This document shows, piece after piece, positions 1-9,638 of a DNA stretch of 52,930 nucleotides; within the stretch, counting starts at the first letter, position 1; each line of letters opens with the position of its first letter. Below the pieces are notes generated by a model, which searched no databases, had not been told where the DNA came from, and was given only the letters and a program-made list of their open reading frames with translations. Both the position numbers and the translations under genes were made by a program. Source of the stretch: Deltaproteobacteria bacterium (lineage in GTDB: Bacteria > Desulfobacterota > Desulfuromonadia > Desulfuromonadales > Geopsychrobacteraceae); assembly GCA_024276905.1 (NCBI GenBank), contig JAJRWF010000112.1, forward strand, positions 1-52,930, in the 5' to 3' direction.

Positions 1-584
1 AGGTGGCGGCGCGCCTCAATGATGTCCCGGGGGTGGCGGCGCTGGAGATGAACATTTCCTGTCCCAACGTCAAACATGGCGGGATCGTGTTCGGAACCGA
101 TCCACAGGCGGCCTTCGATGTGATTTCAAAGGTCCGCAAACTGCTGACCAAACCGTTGATTGTCAAACTGACACCCCACGTCACTGATATCCGGGTCACG
201 GCTCAGGCGGCGGAAGATGCTGGTGCCGATGTGATCAGCCTGATCAATACCCTGACCGGGATGTCGGTTGACGTCCGCACCCGTCGCCCACGGATTGCCA
301 ATGTGATCGGCGGTCTTTCCGGCCCCGGGATTCGTCCGGTGGCCGTGCGCATGACCCATCAGGTGGTGCAGACGGTCAAAATCCCGGTGATCGGTATCGG
401 TGGAATCATGCGGGCCGAGGATGCCCTTGAGTTTCTGATTGTCGGGGCGCGGGCCGTGCAGGTCGGAACGGCTAATTTTGTTGATCCCCATGCCATGCAG
501 ACAATCCTTGCCGGTATCGAGTCCTTCTGTATTGAGCAGGGGATTGAGGATATTAATGAACTGGTCGGTTCGCTGGAGTTATAA
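1..584 (+). CDS. pyrD: Dihydroorotate dehydrogenase (class 1B catalytic subunit), 5'-truncated by window edge
   Basis: This is the C-terminal ~193 residues of dihydroorotate dehydrogenase, which oxidises dihydroorotate to orotate in pyrimidine synthesis. The NISCPNVKHGG motif near the start of the visible part carries the catalytic cysteine typical of class 1, and its form fits the class 1B (NAD-linked, PyrK-partnered) enzymes. Further on are the FMN-phosphate-binding glycine-rich segments (IGGLSGPGIRP, then IPVIGIGGIMRAEDALEF, then VGARAVQVGTANF). The reading frame is open at the left edge, so the true start lies outside the window and a partner pyrK would be expected upstream. The stop is TAA at 582-584. 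The family is certain; the 1B subclass is likely. Confidence 0.93.
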   Translation, partial: VAARLNDVPGVAALEMNISCPNVKHGGIVFGTDPQAAFDVISKVRKLLTKPLIVKLTPHVTDIRVTAQAAEDAGADVISLINTLTGMSVDVRTRRPRIANVIGGLSGPGIRPVAVRMTHQVVQTVKIPVIGIGGIMRAEDALEFLIVGARAVQVGTANFVDPHAMQTILAGIESFCIEQGIEDINELVGSLEL

Positions 585-589
585 TTCTA

Positions 590-614
590 GTGACGGGTGA
601 CGGGTGACGGGTGA
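590..614. repeat. Heptamer tandem repeat, GTGACGG x3 plus a partial copy
   Basis: Three perfect head-to-tail copies of GTGACGG occupy 590-610, followed by GTGA. The array fills the gap between the pyrD stop (584) and the probable start of the next gene (649). Each copy contains a potential GTG start codon and because 7 is not a multiple of 3 each copy changes frame. It is seen directly; any function is unknown. Confidence 0.85.
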
Positions 615-648
615 GCATTTCTGCACTGCTCCCGGCACTGAGGTGCTG

Positions 649-3266
649 ATGGATGTAATTACAACACATGTGAATGCTGACTTTGATTGCCTGGGGGCGA
701 TGATTGCGGCCCGCCGTCTTTACCCTGACGCGCTTCTGGTTTTCCCCGGTTCGCAGGAACGTGGGCTGCGTGATTTTCTGCTCCATTCCACTCTCTATAT
801 CTACAATTTTAAACGACTTAAGGATATTGATCTCACTCAGATCACACGTTTGATTCTGGTCGATGTCCGTCAGGCCTCGCTAATCGGCCCTTTTGCTGAA
901 GTCGCACGTGATCCTCAGGTCGAACTGCATATCTACGATCATCATCTTGCGGAGGAGGATAGCCTCAAGGGCGATCTGCAGTGGATTGAAGATGTGGGAG
1001 CCACAACTACGCTTATGGCCCGGCTTTTCGCTGAACGCGGGATTATTCCGACTGCGGACGAAGCGACCATGATGATGCTCGGTCTCTACGAGGATACCGG
1101 CAATCTGCTTTTCGGTTCGACCTGTGCCGAAGATTTCACGGCTGCCCGTTTTCTGCTTGAACATGGTGCCAGCCTGGATACCGTGGCTGATTTTCTGGTG
1201 CGCGAGATGACTCCGGAGCAGGTCGACCTGCTCAATCGCCTGCTTAAGTCCTGCCGCCGGATCCGGATTCATGGCATTGACATTGCCATCGCCCAGGCCT
1301 CGCTTGATACTTATGTCCCTGATATTGCGTCGCTGGCACACAAGCTCAAGGACATTGAAAACCTTTCAGTGCTGATTGTCGCCGTGCGCATGGACGATCG
1401 CGTTTTTCTGGTTGCCCGTTCACGACTGCCGGAAGTTGACGTTGGAGAACTGCTGCAGCAGTTCGGCGGTGGCGGTCATGCCTTTGCCGCTTCCGCAACA
1501 GTTCGTGACCTGCCGCTGGTACAGCTGTTGGACCAACTTGAAAACCGTCTCGGTGAGCATCTGGTCTCCTGTGTAACCGCCGCCGACTTGATGAGTGCCC
1601 CGGTGAAGTCCTTATCGCGCAGTTCAAGCACCCGACAGGCCAGTGAGTTGCTGACGCGGTTCAATTTTAATGCGGCCCGGTTCTGGACGGAACCCGGCTG
1701 GTCGGAATTATCACGCGACAACTGGTTGAAAAAGCCCTGCATCACCAGATGGGAGAGGTGGTGATCAGCGAAATCATGTCAAGCGAATTTGCCCATGCGA
1801 CTCCAGCGACCGATATCAAGGAATTGCAGGAGATGATTCTGGCACAGCGGCAGAGATTCATCCCGATTCTTGAGCAGGAAGAGCTGGTCGGCGTTGTCAC
1901 TCGGACTGACTTGTTACAGCAGCTGGTTGGAAATAACGGGACTGCAAGTGCATCGAAGTCGCGGCTTAAACGCAAGAACCTCGGACGGTTGCTGCCCGAA
2001 ATTGTTCCGACCGACCTTTTGGAACGATTGAAGCAACTCGGGGAAATGGCCGAAAAGTTTGATCATAAGGTTTATCTGGTTGGTGGTTTTGTTCGTGACC
2101 TGTTGTTGCGTAAACTGAATGACGATATTGATATTGTAGTCGAAGGCGACGGGATTGCATTTGCCGAACGGGTTGCCGAGCAGCTTAAGGGGCGGATCAA
2201 GGCACATCGTAAATTCGGGACGGCAGTCGTTATCTGCCCTGCTGGATTGAAAATCGATGTCGCAACGGCACGTATCGAATATTATGCGTCTCCGGCGGCC
2301 CTGCCAGAGGTTGAATATGCCTCGATTCGACATGATTTGTATCGGCGGGATTTTTCGATCAATACCCTGGCGATGATTCTCAATCGTTCGAAGTTCGGAC
2401 AGATGATCGATTTTTTCGGTGGCCAACGTGATCTGAAGGATCGTTCGATCCGCGTTTTGCACAATCTCAGCTTTGTCGAAGACCCTACCCGTGCTTTTCG
2501 GGCTGTTCGCTTTGAGCAACGCCTCGGATTTTCTATCGGCGGACAGACCGAACGCCTGCTGAAAAATGCGGTTGCAATGCGGGTCGTCGGACGGGTTGGT
2601 GGTCGGCGTATCCTTAACGAACTGCGGCATATCCTCGGAGAAGACCAGGTTGTGCCGGCACTGAAACGACTTGACAACCTTGGCCTCCTGCCGTTTGTTT
2701 CTCCGAGCCTGGTCTTTGATGCTGATGCAGAGAAACTTTTTTCTGCCGCTGAAAAGGCGCGTAACTGGTTCGAACTGCTCTATACCGGGGAGCCGTTCGA
2801 GCCCTTTCTGGTTGACCTGCTGTGCCTTTTTGACCGTTTGCCGCGCCGGGAACTGAAAAGGACCGTCGTCGCTCTGGAGATGAAGATGTCCTGGCAGAAA
2901 CTGTTGGTCGACGAGATTGTTCCTGCGCGAAAATCTCTCGCGGCTCTGGAGAGATCCTGCATGCGAACCAGGCAACCAGCTGCCAGCAAGATTTATCACT
3001 GGCTCAGACCCTTGTCCCTCGAAACCCTGATCTTTCTGTTGGCCCGTGCCAAAACAGAGGAGGTTCGGCGTGCTGTTTCTCACTATGTCACCAGTTTACG
3101 CCATCAGCAGACGACAGTTGACGGCCATGCCTTGACGGCCATGGGATTGACACCGGGCGCGGCCTATGCGCAGATACTCAAATCCCTGCTGGATGCGCGT
3201 CTTGACGGTAAAATATCAACCGCTGAAGAAGAAATTGCCCTGGTGAAAAAGCAATTCTTGAAATGA
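649..3266 (+). pseudogene. DHH phosphoesterase - CBS pair - CCA/poly(A) nucleotidyltransferase fusion, interrupted by a frameshift
   Basis: The intact form would be a protein of roughly 870 residues of a kind I associate with Geobacter relatives. The N-terminus (start ATG 649, with GAGGTG just upstream) is a DHH phosphoesterase: NADFD near residue 10, YDHH at about 96-99, and a DHHA1 GGGGH motif near 275. Next come two CBS domains, then a class II nucleotidyltransferase head (VGGFVRD, DDIDIVVEGD, RRDFSIN) and an RNA-binding tail. The role is probably tRNA 3'-CCA addition or poly(A)-type tailing combined with nanoRNA or cyclic-nucleotide hydrolysis; CBS domains usually sense adenylates. The frame changes inside the first CBS domain: up to about 1675 frame 1 is homologous, and from 1677 the frame shifted by one continues as PVLDG...VGIITR. 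One base is missing around 1675-1678, in a CCC run. Left alone, the first part ends at 1764; a second open frame reads from 1749. A sequencing error is possible. Confidence 0.8.
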
Positions 3267-3311
3267 TAATTGGTCCCTTTCTGTGCCGAGACGGCAGGCT
3301 GGTGTGGCCGG

Positions 3312-3340
3312 TTGACTCCCGTGGTCTGTTCTGCGAGAAT
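3312..3340 (+). promoter_or_regulatory. Candidate sigma-70 promoter for the M50-scpAB-rluB operon
   Basis: TTGACT at 3312-3317 and GAGAAT at 3335-3340 are separated by 17 bases. They lie 71 bases upstream of the protease start in the 144-base gap after the CCA-transferase. Match to consensus is good at -35 and moderate at -10. Confidence 0.4.
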
Positions 3341-3410
3341 CGGCCCTGTTTTCATCGCCGCAGAGCATCAGATACAGGCCCCGCTACAGTCACTATTTAC
3401 AAGGAGTCGG

Positions 3411-4097
<687 letters not shown>

Positions 4098-4100
4098 CTT

Positions 4101-4868
4101 GTGACAATTGAAATCAGCCTGCAGAATTTCGATGGCCCGCTTGATCTGTTGTTACATCTGATCAAAACCAACGAGATGGACATTGCTGATATCCAGATGG
4201 TCGAAATTACCGAGCAGTACCTTGCCGTGATTGACCAGATGAAGCAGCTCAACCTGGATATTGCCGGTGAGTTTCTGCTGATGGCCGCAACCCTGATCCA
4301 TATTAAATCGCGGATGTTGTTGCCGGTTATCGAGGATATGGACGGTGAAGAGCAGGAGCTTGACCCGCGTGCAGAGCTGGTCAGGAGATTGTTGGAGTAC
4401 CAGCGTTACAAAGATGCGGCTAACAGCCTTGATTTGCAGCCCTGCCTGAATCGCGAAATTTTTCTTCGGCAATATGTTGATCCGGATGCCGGCACTGATG
4501 TTGTTCCCGGGGAGGTCAGTACCGGGATCTACCAGTTGGCTGCAGCCTTTCATCAGTTATTGAAACAGTCCCAGGTGGAATTTGTCCACGAAATTGTACG
4601 GGAGCAATTGTCGGTGGCTGATTTTATCCATCGAATAATTGATCGGCTCAGCCGTGGAAAACAGCACTCATTTGCAGATTTTTTTGTCGCAGGGACAACC
4701 CGTCAGGAGATGGTTGTTACCTTTCTGGCGATGCTCGAACTTGTCAAGATGCGCCTGGTGACTATTTCTCAAAGTGCTGAATTTCAGCCGATATGGCTTA
4801 GCCTGTCTGTTCCCGATGGTGAAGTCGGGCCGCTTGAATGCGGTGAGGAGGCCTTCGGATATGGATGA
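4101..4868 (+). CDS. scpA: Segregation and condensation protein A
   Basis: This 255-residue protein is the kleisin subunit of the SMC-ScpAB condensin. The N-terminus has the family signature FDGPLDLLLHLIKTNEMDI, and the middle has LLMAATLIHIKSRMLLP. The winged-helix C-terminal part (F.DFF, then VVTFLAMLELVKMRLV) binds the SMC head. Translation starts at GTG 4101, 3 bases after the protease stop, and its end overlaps the scpB start, so the three genes are probably co-transcribed and coupled. The length is normal for the family. Confidence 0.95.
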   Translation: MTIEISLQNFDGPLDLLLHLIKTNEMDIADIQMVEITEQYLAVIDQMKQLNLDIAGEFLLMAATLIHIKSRMLLPVIEDMDGEEQELDPRAELVRRLLEYQRYKDAANSLDLQPCLNREIFLRQYVDPDAGTDVVPGEVSTGIYQLAAAFHQLLKQSQVEFVHEIVREQLSVADFIHRIIDRLSRGKQHSFADFFVAGTTRQEMVVTFLAMLELVKMRLVTISQSAEFQPIWLSLSVPDGEVGPLECGEEAFGYG

Positions 4869-5466
4869 GCGTTGCCGCGCCGCCGCAGCTTTGATTTTTG
4901 CTGCAGATCGTCCCTTGAGTCTTGATCGTCTCTGTCAGTTTTTTGATTGCAACCGTGCTGACCTGCGCCCGGTCATTGATCAGTTACTGCAGCTCTATCC
5001 GGTATCTGAGGGCGGCTTCTATCTGGCAGAAGTTGCCGGTGGTTATCAGTTCCGTACCGATCCGGACCTTGCCGTCTGGCTGAGTAAATTGAATCGGGAG
5101 CGTCCCTTTCGGTTTTCTCCGGCAGCACTTGAAACCCTGGCGATGATTGCCTACCGTCAACCGGTGACTCGGGGCGAAATTGAATATCTGCGTGGTGTTG
5201 ACTCGGGCGGAGTACTGAAGACTCTGCTCGATAAGGGATTTTTGCGGATCCTTGGGAAAAAAGATGTCCCCGGACGTCCCCTGATGTATGGCACCAGCAA
5301 GTATTTTCTCGAATTTTTCGGTTTGAAGGATCTCAATGATTTGCCGACTCTCAAGGAGTTTTCTGCCCTCGATCCTGATCTTGATCCTGAGCAGAAACGG
5401 GCAGAGCAGGACGGCACTGAGTCCTTTCCTCCGGTCGCGAGCATGACGGAACCGGCGTTAAAATGA
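4861..5466 (+). CDS. scpB: Segregation and condensation protein B
   Basis: A 201-residue ScpB, the dimeric winged-helix (KITE) subunit that bridges the ScpA kleisin in condensin. The signature FSPAALETLAMIAYRQPVTRGEIEYLRGVDSG is clear (quoted in parts: LAMIAYRQPVTRGEIE and LRGVDSG), followed by GRPLMYGTSKYFLEFFGL. ATG 4861 is chosen because it overlaps the scpA stop by 8 bases and gives the family's usual N-terminus. The C-terminal ~30 residues are acidic and variable. Confidence 0.95.
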   Translation: MDERCRAAAALIFAADRPLSLDRLCQFFDCNRADLRPVIDQLLQLYPVSEGGFYLAEVAGGYQFRTDPDLAVWLSKLNRERPFRFSPAALETLAMIAYRQPVTRGEIEYLRGVDSGGVLKTLLDKGFLRILGKKDVPGRPLMYGTSKYFLEFFGLKDLNDLPTLKEFSALDPDLDPEQKRAEQDGTESFPPVASMTEPALK

Positions 5467-6182
5467 AAGAGCGTCTGCAAAAACTGATTTCGCGCTCCGG
5501 GCTGATGTCAAGGCGCAAGGCAGAAGAAGCCATCCGCCAGGGACAGGTGACGGTTGATGGTCGCCCGGCCCAGTTGGGAGAGAGTGCAGATCCCGAACGG
5601 GAAGAGATCAGGGTTGCCGGAGAGCCGATTAGTTTCAGCTCGCCGGTTCGGACACTGATGTTGAATAAACCGACCGGTTATATCTGCAGCATGAAAGATC
5701 CGCAGGGTCGTCGCGTTGTCTCCGACTTGTTGCCGGATGAGTTCGGTCGCCTCTATCCGGTCGGGCGCCTGGATTACAATACCGAAGGCTTGTTATTGTT
5801 GACCAATGATGGCGCTCTGGCTCAGCATCTGACACATCCCCGCCATCATGTGCCAAAGACTTATCTGGTCAAGGTGAGAGGCTATCTTGGCTTGCCCGGC
5901 CAGAAAAAACTGGAGTCGGGAGTGCGCCTGGATGACGGACTGACCGCCCCGGCAAAAATTTCAAACCTGCGCCGTTCCGGGCGGAACTGCTGGTTTGAAC
6001 TGACCCTGCGTGAAGGTCGCAACCGGCAGGTTCGTAGAATGTGTGAGGCCGTTGGCCTGCCGGTCGTGCGGTTGAAGCGGGTCGCTTTAGGCGGTCTGTC
6101 TCTGGGGGAACTCGAGTCGGGAACCTGTCGATTATTGACGGAAGGCGAGTTGGTAGACTTGAAAAAAATATCGGGCCTGTAA
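5463..6182 (+). CDS. rluB: 23S rRNA/tRNA pseudouridine synthase, RluB family
   Basis: A 239-residue RsuA/RluB/E/F pseudouridine synthase. An N-terminal S4 RNA-binding domain (LQKLISRSGLMSRRKAEEAI) precedes the catalytic domain, whose aspartate lies in GRLDYNTEGLLLLTNDG (about residue 102). The LREGRNRQVRRMCEAVG motif is near the end. Its position behind scpB, overlapping by 4 bases (ATGA), matches the common scpA-scpB-rluB order and supports rluB over rsuA; RluB would modify U2605 of 23S rRNA by E. coli numbering. Confidence 0.9.
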   Translation: MKERLQKLISRSGLMSRRKAEEAIRQGQVTVDGRPAQLGESADPEREEIRVAGEPISFSSPVRTLMLNKPTGYICSMKDPQGRRVVSDLLPDEFGRLYPVGRLDYNTEGLLLLTNDGALAQHLTHPRHHVPKTYLVKVRGYLGLPGQKKLESGVRLDDGLTAPAKISNLRRSGRNCWFELTLREGRNRQVRRMCEAVGLPVVRLKRVALGGLSLGELESGTCRLLTEGELVDLKKISGL

Positions 6183-6190
6183 TACTGCAT

Positions 6191-6208
6191 TCAGGATCTT
6201 TATCCTGA
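6191..6208 (+). other. Small hairpin after rluB
   Basis: TCAGGAT (6191-6197) and ATCCTGA (6202-6208) form a 7-bp stem with a 4-base loop 9 bases after the rluB stop. No T-run follows, so it is at best a weak terminator or a processing signal. The rest of 6183-6401 holds the candidate promoter described next and no gene. Confidence 0.4.
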
Positions 6209-6322
6209 GTGGTGAAGGTGAGTTGGCTGTGTCGTATTATGGCGAGGGGCGGGTGCCGGGGAACGGATTCCACCTCTGACCGGCAAACATTCTGTTTTCC
6301 CCATGAAATCAGGGGGCTTTCC

Positions 6323-6351
6323 TTGACAATCCCGGAGCTCATCGCTTATCG
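6323..6351 (+). promoter_or_regulatory. Candidate promoter for the TPR-ATPase operon
   Basis: A perfect -35 hexamer TTGACA lies at 6323-6328. The best -10 at 17 bases spacing is TTATCG (6346-6351), which is weak; TAAGAT at 6360-6365 is an alternative with poor spacing. It sits about 75 bases before the TTG start of the TPR gene. Confidence 0.35.
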
Positions 6352-6401
6352 TTGCTTGATAAGATCGGGCGAAAGTTCTGAAATGTAGGGAGTATCTACT
6401 C

Positions 6402-8576
6402 TTGGCGAACAAGCAAAAACTTCTCGAATCGGCACAGAAGAACATCAGGAAAAAGCTGTTTACACGCGCGATAAAGGACCTGCAGAAGGTCGTAGAGGTC
6501 GATCCGCGTGATATTCGCTCGCGTCAGCGGCTGGCTGAACTCTATGTAAAAACCAACAAGTCTGGTGAGGCGTTTGAGCAGTATGAAGCCGTAGCCAAGT
6601 ACTTTTCCAGCAACGGTTTTTATCTTAAGGCAATCGCCATCTACAAGCAGATGCAACGCCTTGATCCGAGCCAGATCAGTATTTTCAGTCGTCTTGCCGA
6701 ACTGAATGAAAAACAGGGTCTAATTGGCAATGCTCTTGCCGAGTTGCGGCACCTCGTCGGTTATTATGAAAAGAACGACATGGTTGCCGACGCAATCAAG
6801 ACCCTGGAAAAGATGCGCGACCTTGATGCCGCGAATATCAATGTTCAGGTCAAATTGGCCGAGGTCTATGCCAATAACGACCGAATAGACGATGGCATTG
6901 CCGAGTTCCGAGAGGTTTTGAGACAGCTGGACGAGAAGCAGGATTATGACAAGATTTTGCGTCTTTACAAAATGTTCCTGCCGCTCTTTCCCCACAACGA
7001 TGACCTGCAGAGGGGTCTGGCTCTGACCTTGTTTGAAAAAGGCGAGCTGAGCAAAGGGATAACTATCCTCCAGACCCTGTTGCGGAATAATCCTGCAAAC
7101 ACAGAAATTCTCTCGTCACTGGCCAGTGCGTACGAAAATCAGGGCGACAACGAAAATGCCCGGCAGACATTTCTGCAGTTGCTGAAGATTGAGCCGAATG
7201 ATCTCGAAATTCGTGAACGTCTTGTGCAGTGTTGTCTGCATGAAGAAGACTACGATGAGGCTCTCGCCGAACTGGAAGATTGGAAAGAAGCTTTCCTCAA
7301 GGTGAACCGACTGGAGAAATTGAAAGAGTTCTACGAATCGTTACGCACCGCACTGCCGGGTAATCAGCAGGTCAGACAGACCCTCGATTCAATTTACGAA
7401 ATGACCGGCGAGGGCGACAAGTTACTCGATATTGTGGCCGGGGTGAGCGATGATGACTCGGCCGGAATTTCAGCTCAGGTGAGTGTCGGCGAGGAGACTC
7501 TTTCTGATTCTCTGCTTGGGTCGATGGATGATAACGAAGAACTTCTGGTTCTTGGTGATGAGGATCTACTGCTGGGGGATGATATTTCGGAACTGCCCCC
7601 AGAGGTGGACGGTGCTGAACTGGAGCTTGAGCCTCTGGAGGAAATCCCGGACGAGGAAGAAGATGAATTCATAGAGCTCAATCTGTCTGATGTTCCCGAG
7701 ATTGAACCTGCTGGTTCGAGTGCAGATATCGGGCTCGATTTTGATCTCGACACCGAGGACGAAGCACCAGTGGTTGGCGTTGCTGCGGATCTGGAAGAGG
7801 CAGAATTTTATCTGCAGCAGGGTCTCTTTGAAGAAGCCGAAAAAGTTTGTAACGAGATTCTAAAGCTGAGTCCGGACAACGCGGAAGTGAAAACCAAGCT
7901 TGATGAGATTGTTCTGCAGAGAGAAGATCAGGGTGGTCAGGGCGAAACCTCTGTCGAGTTGCATGATCTGGCGACGGAACTTCTGGAAGACGGGTTTCCT
8001 GAACTCGATGTCGAGATCAGCGATGAGGCCCCTGGCGAAGAAACCCCTGATCCACAAACAACGGATGGTGAGACAGATAAGGGGAAGGTTTTTCGCACGG
8101 ATGTGGATGAGCAGATCGCCGCGGACGACATGGAATCTCACTACAATCTGGGGATCGCTTATCGGGAGATGGGACTCTTTGATGACGCTGTTGCTGAATT
8201 CAGCAAGGCTGAAACTGACCCGGCCCGTTTTGTTGATTGCCAGACCCTGAAAGGGTTTTGCCACGTTGACAAGGGTGATTTTGAGAAGGGTGAAGAGGCG
8301 TTTAGAATAGCCCTTGACAGCGACTCTCTCGACGATAGTCAGCGATTAAGTCTTTATTATGAACTCGGGGTCCTTTACGAGAACTGGGAACGCCCACTTG
8401 AGGCTCTCGACAGTTTTCAGTTTGTCGCCGATTGCGATCTGTTTTTCCGTGATGTGGCGGATCGGATCGATGCACTGCGAAAAAAGCTGGGCATGACGGA
8501 AGAAGCCGGTCAGGATGCGGTTGATTCTACTGAAGAGGCGCCTGTCGAAGCGAAAGATCGGATCTCGTTTCTTTAA
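6402..8576 (+). CDS. Large tetratricopeptide-repeat protein with acidic linker
   Basis: A 724-residue protein with no signal peptide or membrane segment, so probably cytoplasmic. The N-terminal ~330 residues are a run of TPR units (AIKDLQKVVEVDPRD and AIAIYKQMQRLDPSQ are examples). Residues about 350-460 are a strongly acidic, low-complexity linker rich in D, E and L. Two more TPR blocks follow (AEFYLQQGLFEEAEKVCNEI near 470; SHYNLGIAYREMGLFDDAVAEF near 580), with a short tail. Translation probably starts at TTG 6402, with AGGGAG 9 bases upstream. It is 24 bases ahead of an ExeA-like ATPase, so the two likely act together. Proteins of this shape occur in Geobacter relatives; I know of no assigned function. 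A scaffold role is inference. Confidence 0.8.
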   Translation: MANKQKLLESAQKNIRKKLFTRAIKDLQKVVEVDPRDIRSRQRLAELYVKTNKSGEAFEQYEAVAKYFSSNGFYLKAIAIYKQMQRLDPSQISIFSRLAELNEKQGLIGNALAELRHLVGYYEKNDMVADAIKTLEKMRDLDAANINVQVKLAEVYANNDRIDDGIAEFREVLRQLDEKQDYDKILRLYKMFLPLFPHNDDLQRGLALTLFEKGELSKGITILQTLLRNNPANTEILSSLASAYENQGDNENARQTFLQLLKIEPNDLEIRERLVQCCLHEEDYDEALAELEDWKEAFLKVNRLEKLKEFYESLRTALPGNQQVRQTLDSIYEMTGEGDKLLDIVAGVSDDDSAGISAQVSVGEETLSDSLLGSMDDNEELLVLGDEDLLLGDDISELPPEVDGAELELEPLEEIPDEEEDEFIELNLSDVPEIEPAGSSADIGLDFDLDTEDEAPVVGVAADLEEAEFYLQQGLFEEAEKVCNEILKLSPDNAEVKTKLDEIVLQREDQGGQGETSVELHDLATELLEDGFPELDVEISDEAPGEETPDPQTTDGETDKGKVFRTDVDEQIAADDMESHYNLGIAYREMGLFDDAVAEFSKAETDPARFVDCQTLKGFCHVDKGDFEKGEEAFRIALDSDSLDDSQRLSLYYELGVLYENWERPLEALDSFQFVADCDLFFRDVADRIDALRKKLGMTEEAGQDAVDSTEEAPVEAKDRISFL

Positions 8577-8600
8577 TGTGCCAGCCTGCCGGGAGGGATC

Positions 8601-9551
8601 ATGGGGTACGCTGAATATTTTAATCTGGAGCGCGAGCCGTTTTCCAATGCGCCCAACGATAGATTCTATTTCAACAGTGATCAGCACAATCAGGCATTGT
8701 TACGTCTGATGTACTCGGTCGATTCCGACAAGGGTCTGGCGGTGTTGGTTGGTGGTGTGGGTACCGGTAAGACAACGCTGGCCCGTCGTATGCTCGATAA
8801 CCTGTCAGTCGACAAGTACGAGTCTTCCCTGTTGGTCATGATTCATTCCGGGATCACCCCCGAATGGCTTTTGTCGCGGATCGCACTGCAGCTTGGCGTG
8901 AAAAAGCCCGATGAGGACCCCCTGAGGATCCTTAAGCAACTCTACGAACGTCTGTTGCAGATCCATAGCGAAGGGCGCAAGGCTGTGGTGTTGATTGATG
9001 AAGCGCAGATGCTGCAAAGTCGTGAACTGATGGAAGAATTTCGCGGTCTGCTCAATCTGGAAATCCCGGGGAAAAAGCTGTTGAATGTGGTTTTTTTCGG
9101 TTTGTCCGAACTGGAGCAGACCATGAACCTTGATGCGCCTCTGGCACAACGGGTCGCGGTCAAATATACGCTAAAACCACTTTCCGAGGAGACGACGCAC
9201 AGTTACATCGCTCATCGGCTGCGGGTTGCCGGCAGTGAGGATGTTCCTTTTGTAGAACCGGCGATTGTCAAGATTCATAAATATGCCGGTGGCGTGCCGC
9301 GTTTGATCAATACCATTTCAGACAACGCCATGCTTGAAACTTTTCTGCGTCATGACCGGATAGTCTCTGAGGAGATCGTTGACAGTGTCGCGGTTGATCT
9401 CGGACTCAGCAAGCCTGAGGTAAAGCCTCCTCCGGCAGTTGTTGTTGAAGATTCTTTTGAGGATGACACCCGGTTGGGTGATCTTGAGGAAGATAGTCAG
9501 GCCGATCTGGAGGCGATCGATTCCCTGTTGGATGGTTTTCAGGAAGGCTGA
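8601..9551 (+). CDS. ExeA/GspA-like AAA ATPase
   Basis: A 316-residue AAA ATPase of the ExeA/GspA group. The N-terminus YFNLEREPFSNAPNDRFYF is the hallmark, followed by Walker A (GGVGTGKTTL, about residues 50-59), Walker B (AVVLIDEAQML, about 133) and a sensor/arginine region ending in GGVPRLINTISDNAML. The C-terminal 50 residues are acidic (DLEEDSQADLEAID). In Aeromonas ExeA pairs with ExeB to help assemble the type II secretin, using a C-terminal membrane helix and peptidoglycan-binding domain; both are absent here, so a soluble regulator or motor working with the upstream TPR protein is more likely. Start ATG 8601 has GGGAGG upstream. Confidence 0.85.
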   Translation: MGYAEYFNLEREPFSNAPNDRFYFNSDQHNQALLRLMYSVDSDKGLAVLVGGVGTGKTTLARRMLDNLSVDKYESSLLVMIHSGITPEWLLSRIALQLGVKKPDEDPLRILKQLYERLLQIHSEGRKAVVLIDEAQMLQSRELMEEFRGLLNLEIPGKKLLNVVFFGLSELEQTMNLDAPLAQRVAVKYTLKPLSEETTHSYIAHRLRVAGSEDVPFVEPAIVKIHKYAGGVPRLINTISDNAMLETFLRHDRIVSEEIVDSVAVDLGLSKPEVKPPPAVVVEDSFEDDTRLGDLEEDSQADLEAIDSLLDGFQEG

Positions 9552-9575
9552 CAGAGCTCTTTACCCGTTGTTTAT

Positions 9576-9606
9576 TTGTAGCGACCGTAACTTTTGGTCG
9601 CTACAA
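9576..9606 (+). terminator. Perfect 11-bp hairpin between the ATPase gene and mutL
   Basis: TTGTAGCGACC (9576-9586) and GGTCGCTACAA (9596-9606) pair perfectly across a 9-base loop. It lies 24 bases after the ATPase stop and 33 before the mutL start. Only a short T-containing tail (AATTGTTT) follows, so it may be a terminator, an attenuator, or a copy of a dispersed palindromic repeat. Confidence 0.5.
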
Positions 9607-9638
9607 TTGTTTGAACCCGCTTTAGCCGAGGTTTTCTT

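Noticed and set aside
1670-1685. Programmed -1/+1 frameshift in the DHH-CBS-CCA gene
   Set aside because: There is no slippery heptamer or downstream pseudoknot of the usual kind at the site; a simple base loss fits better, though it cannot be excluded.
1914-3083. A 389-codon open frame on the minus strand antisense to the CCA-transferase
   Set aside because: It mirrors a clearly conserved coding frame, has no recognisable domains or ribosome site, and is rich in residues typical of antisense translations.
6191-6208. Rho-independent terminator after rluB
   Set aside because: The 7-bp hairpin is not followed by a T-run, so it is listed only as a hairpin.
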